From positions 306,000 through 369,999 of the forward strand of contig NZ_FOCF01000004.1 of the NCBI RefSeq assembly GCF_900110035.1: a DNA stretch of 64,000 nt. The letters are read 5' to 3'. The position numbers and the translations under genes are program-made. Origin of the DNA: Sphingomonas gellani (lineage in GTDB: Bacteria; Pseudomonadota; Alphaproteobacteria; Sphingomonadales; Sphingomonadaceae). Under the pieces are notes generated by a model. It did no database searches, was not told the DNA's origin, and saw nothing but the letters and a program-made list of their open reading frames with translations. The first letter of the stretch is position 1. Each line of letters opens with the position of its first letter. Positions 63,009 through 64,000 of this stretch are shown here, piece by piece.

Positions 63009-64000
63009 TCAGGCCCGGAACAGCGATCCGGCCTTGTGGACGACCGTGCGGCCGGCGGCGTCTGTCGCAGCATAGGTGAAGCCCGGCAACAGGCAGAACG
63101 CGCCCACTTCCCCTTGCGGGCCAAGCGCCAGGAAGCCGACCTGAACCCCCCGGATCGCGTCGCCGCGCAGGGAGGCGATGTGCCGCACCACCTCTTCGCA
63201 GGCGGCCTGCGGGGACAGGCCGGCGCGCATGGAGGCGACCACGCGTGCGGTGCCGGCCACGCGCGTCACCTCTTCGCCCAGGCCGGTGGAGGTCGCGGCA
63301 CCCACACCGCGCTCCACGAACAGGCCGCAGCCGACCTGTGGCGAATCGCCGACCCGGCCGCGCATCTTGAACGCCATGCCGGAGGTCGTGCAGGCGCCCG
63401 CGAGCCGCCCGGCCGCGTCGCGCGCCAGGATGCCGATCGTGTCATGGTCCAGCGCGCCGCCAGGCGTTCGCGACACGCGGTTCTCGACATTCGCCTCCGG
63501 CCGGTAGTTCGCGGTGCGCAGCCAGTCGCGCCACGCCTTTTCCGCCTCCGGGGTGAGCAGCGCGCGCTGTGGAAAGCCCTGGTCGCGGGCGAAGCGGGTC
63601 GCGCCGTCTCCCACCAGCATGGTGTGCGGCGTCTTTTCCATCACCCGCCGCGCGACGGAGACCGCATGCACCGTGTCTTCCAGCGCCGCGACTGCGCCCA
63701 CCTGACCGGTATCGTCCATGATGACCGCGTCGAGCGTCACATGCCCGTCGCGGTCGGGATAGCCGGAATAGCCGACCGAGTGATTGGCGGGATCCGCCTC
63801 CGGCACCATGCCGCCGGCCTCCACCGCGTCGAGCAGGGAACCGCCCGCGCTCAGCCGCGCAAACGCCGCCGCATTGGCCGCCGCGCCGAAATCCCAAGTC
63901 GACAGGACCGTCGCGCCAGGCCCCGCAGCGCGCTTGCGCCGTTGCAACGCGGCGGCAGGCGTCGCGGCCAACAGGCCCATGGCGGAGAGCAGAGAACGTC
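63009..64000 (-). CDS. N4-(beta-N-acetylglucosaminyl)-L-asparaginase, N-terminus cut by window edge
   Basis: Ntn hydrolase that splits the GlcNAc-Asn bond, the last step of N-glycoprotein breakdown. Family blocks are VLSTWDFGAAANAAAF, VPEADPANHSVGYSGYPDRDG, VAALEDTVHAVSVARRVM, and the autocatalytic HDTIGILARDAAGRLAGACTTSGM, in which the Thr after HD is the nucleophile exposed by self-cleavage. An internal ATG at 63978-63980 exists. However, upstream codons RSLLSA read into the edge and continue the signal peptide (RSLLSAMGLLAATPAAA), so the true start lies beyond base 64000. The gene appears intact and ends four bases before the decayed cutC start. Confidence 0.9.
   Translation of the reverse strand, partial: RSLLSAMGLLAATPAAALQRRKRAAGPGATVLSTWDFGAAANAAAFARLSAGGSLLDAVEAGGMVPEADPANHSVGYSGYPDRDGHVTLDAVIMDDTGQVGAVAALEDTVHAVSVARRVMEKTPHTMLVGDGATRFARDQGFPQRALLTPEAEKAWRDWLRTANYRPEANVENRVSRTPGGALDHDTIGILARDAAGRLAGACTTSGMAFKMRGRVGDSPQVGCGLFVERGVGAATSTGLGEEVTRVAGTARVVASMRAGLSPQAACEEVVRHIASLRGDAIRGVQVGFLALGPQGEVGAFCLLPGFTYAATDAAGRTVVHKAGSLFRA

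Noticed and set aside
1..64000. CRISPR arrays, tRNA, rRNA, prophage or replication origin
   Set aside because: No regularly spaced repeats, cloverleaf-like sequences, rRNA segments, phage genes or origin-like repeat clusters were seen on either strand by eye.

Overview
High-GC DNA whose gene content points to a sphingomonad (Alphaproteobacteria, Sphingomonadales). The signs are TonB-dependent receptors of the sphingomonad/caulobacter carbohydrate type, many Tat-exported glycosidases, an HppD gene, NodS/PIG-L genes and several small sphingomonad-type hypotheticals. This is inferred from protein character only; no rRNA or tRNA gene was found in the window.

Layout. 1-4247: partial hppD, then a compact GT2 / NodS-type methyltransferase / PIG-L deacetylase / acyl-CoA dehydrogenase group. 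4334-9341: PepSY membrane protein, DUF2946 protein and a large autotransporter. 9476-13295: an overlapping ECF sigma / FecR / STN-TonB receptor trio. 13312-24319: an IclR-flanked sugar-acid cluster (Zn-alcohol dehydrogenase, UxaA-type dehydratase, GH95, aldo/keto reductase, FucP-type permease, COG3618 lactonase, UxaB-type reductase). Together these fit a full route from L-galactosides to 2-keto-3-deoxygluconate. 25316-37849: an alpha-mannan/mannose island (GH76, TonB receptor, phosphomannose isomerase, ROK kinase, sugar porter, ROK repressor, two GH125), with a short motif repeated in its promoter regions. 38130-50253: housekeeping and hypothetical genes (serine acetyltransferase, class I amidotransferase, lipoprotein, M3 peptidase, WYL regulator, GST, secreted proteins, two DUF4139 proteins, DUF1622). 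50394-51044: an IS3 transposase remnant butted against a sulfatase remnant.

51413-64000 is an N-glycan utilisation locus (GH29, GH92, GH3, GH20/GH2, GntR, GH2 beta-galactosidase, NagA, SIS isomerase, CutC, glycosylasparaginase) in advanced decay. GH29, GH3, the GH2 beta-galactosidase and glycosylasparaginase look intact. GH92 has an internal deletion and frameshift. GH20 is fused by deletion to the tail of a GH2 mannosidase. The GntR regulator has two stop codons and probably a frameshift. NagA and the SIS isomerase survive as abutting stumps. CutC is frameshifted.

How it fits together. The L-galactose cluster and the mannose island each combine glycosidase, inner-membrane transporter, catabolic enzymes and a local regulator, and look functional. 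Loss of GH92, GH20, beta-mannosidase, NagA and the regulator suggests the organism no longer grows on complete N-glycans, while keeping mannose use and some terminal trimming enzymes.
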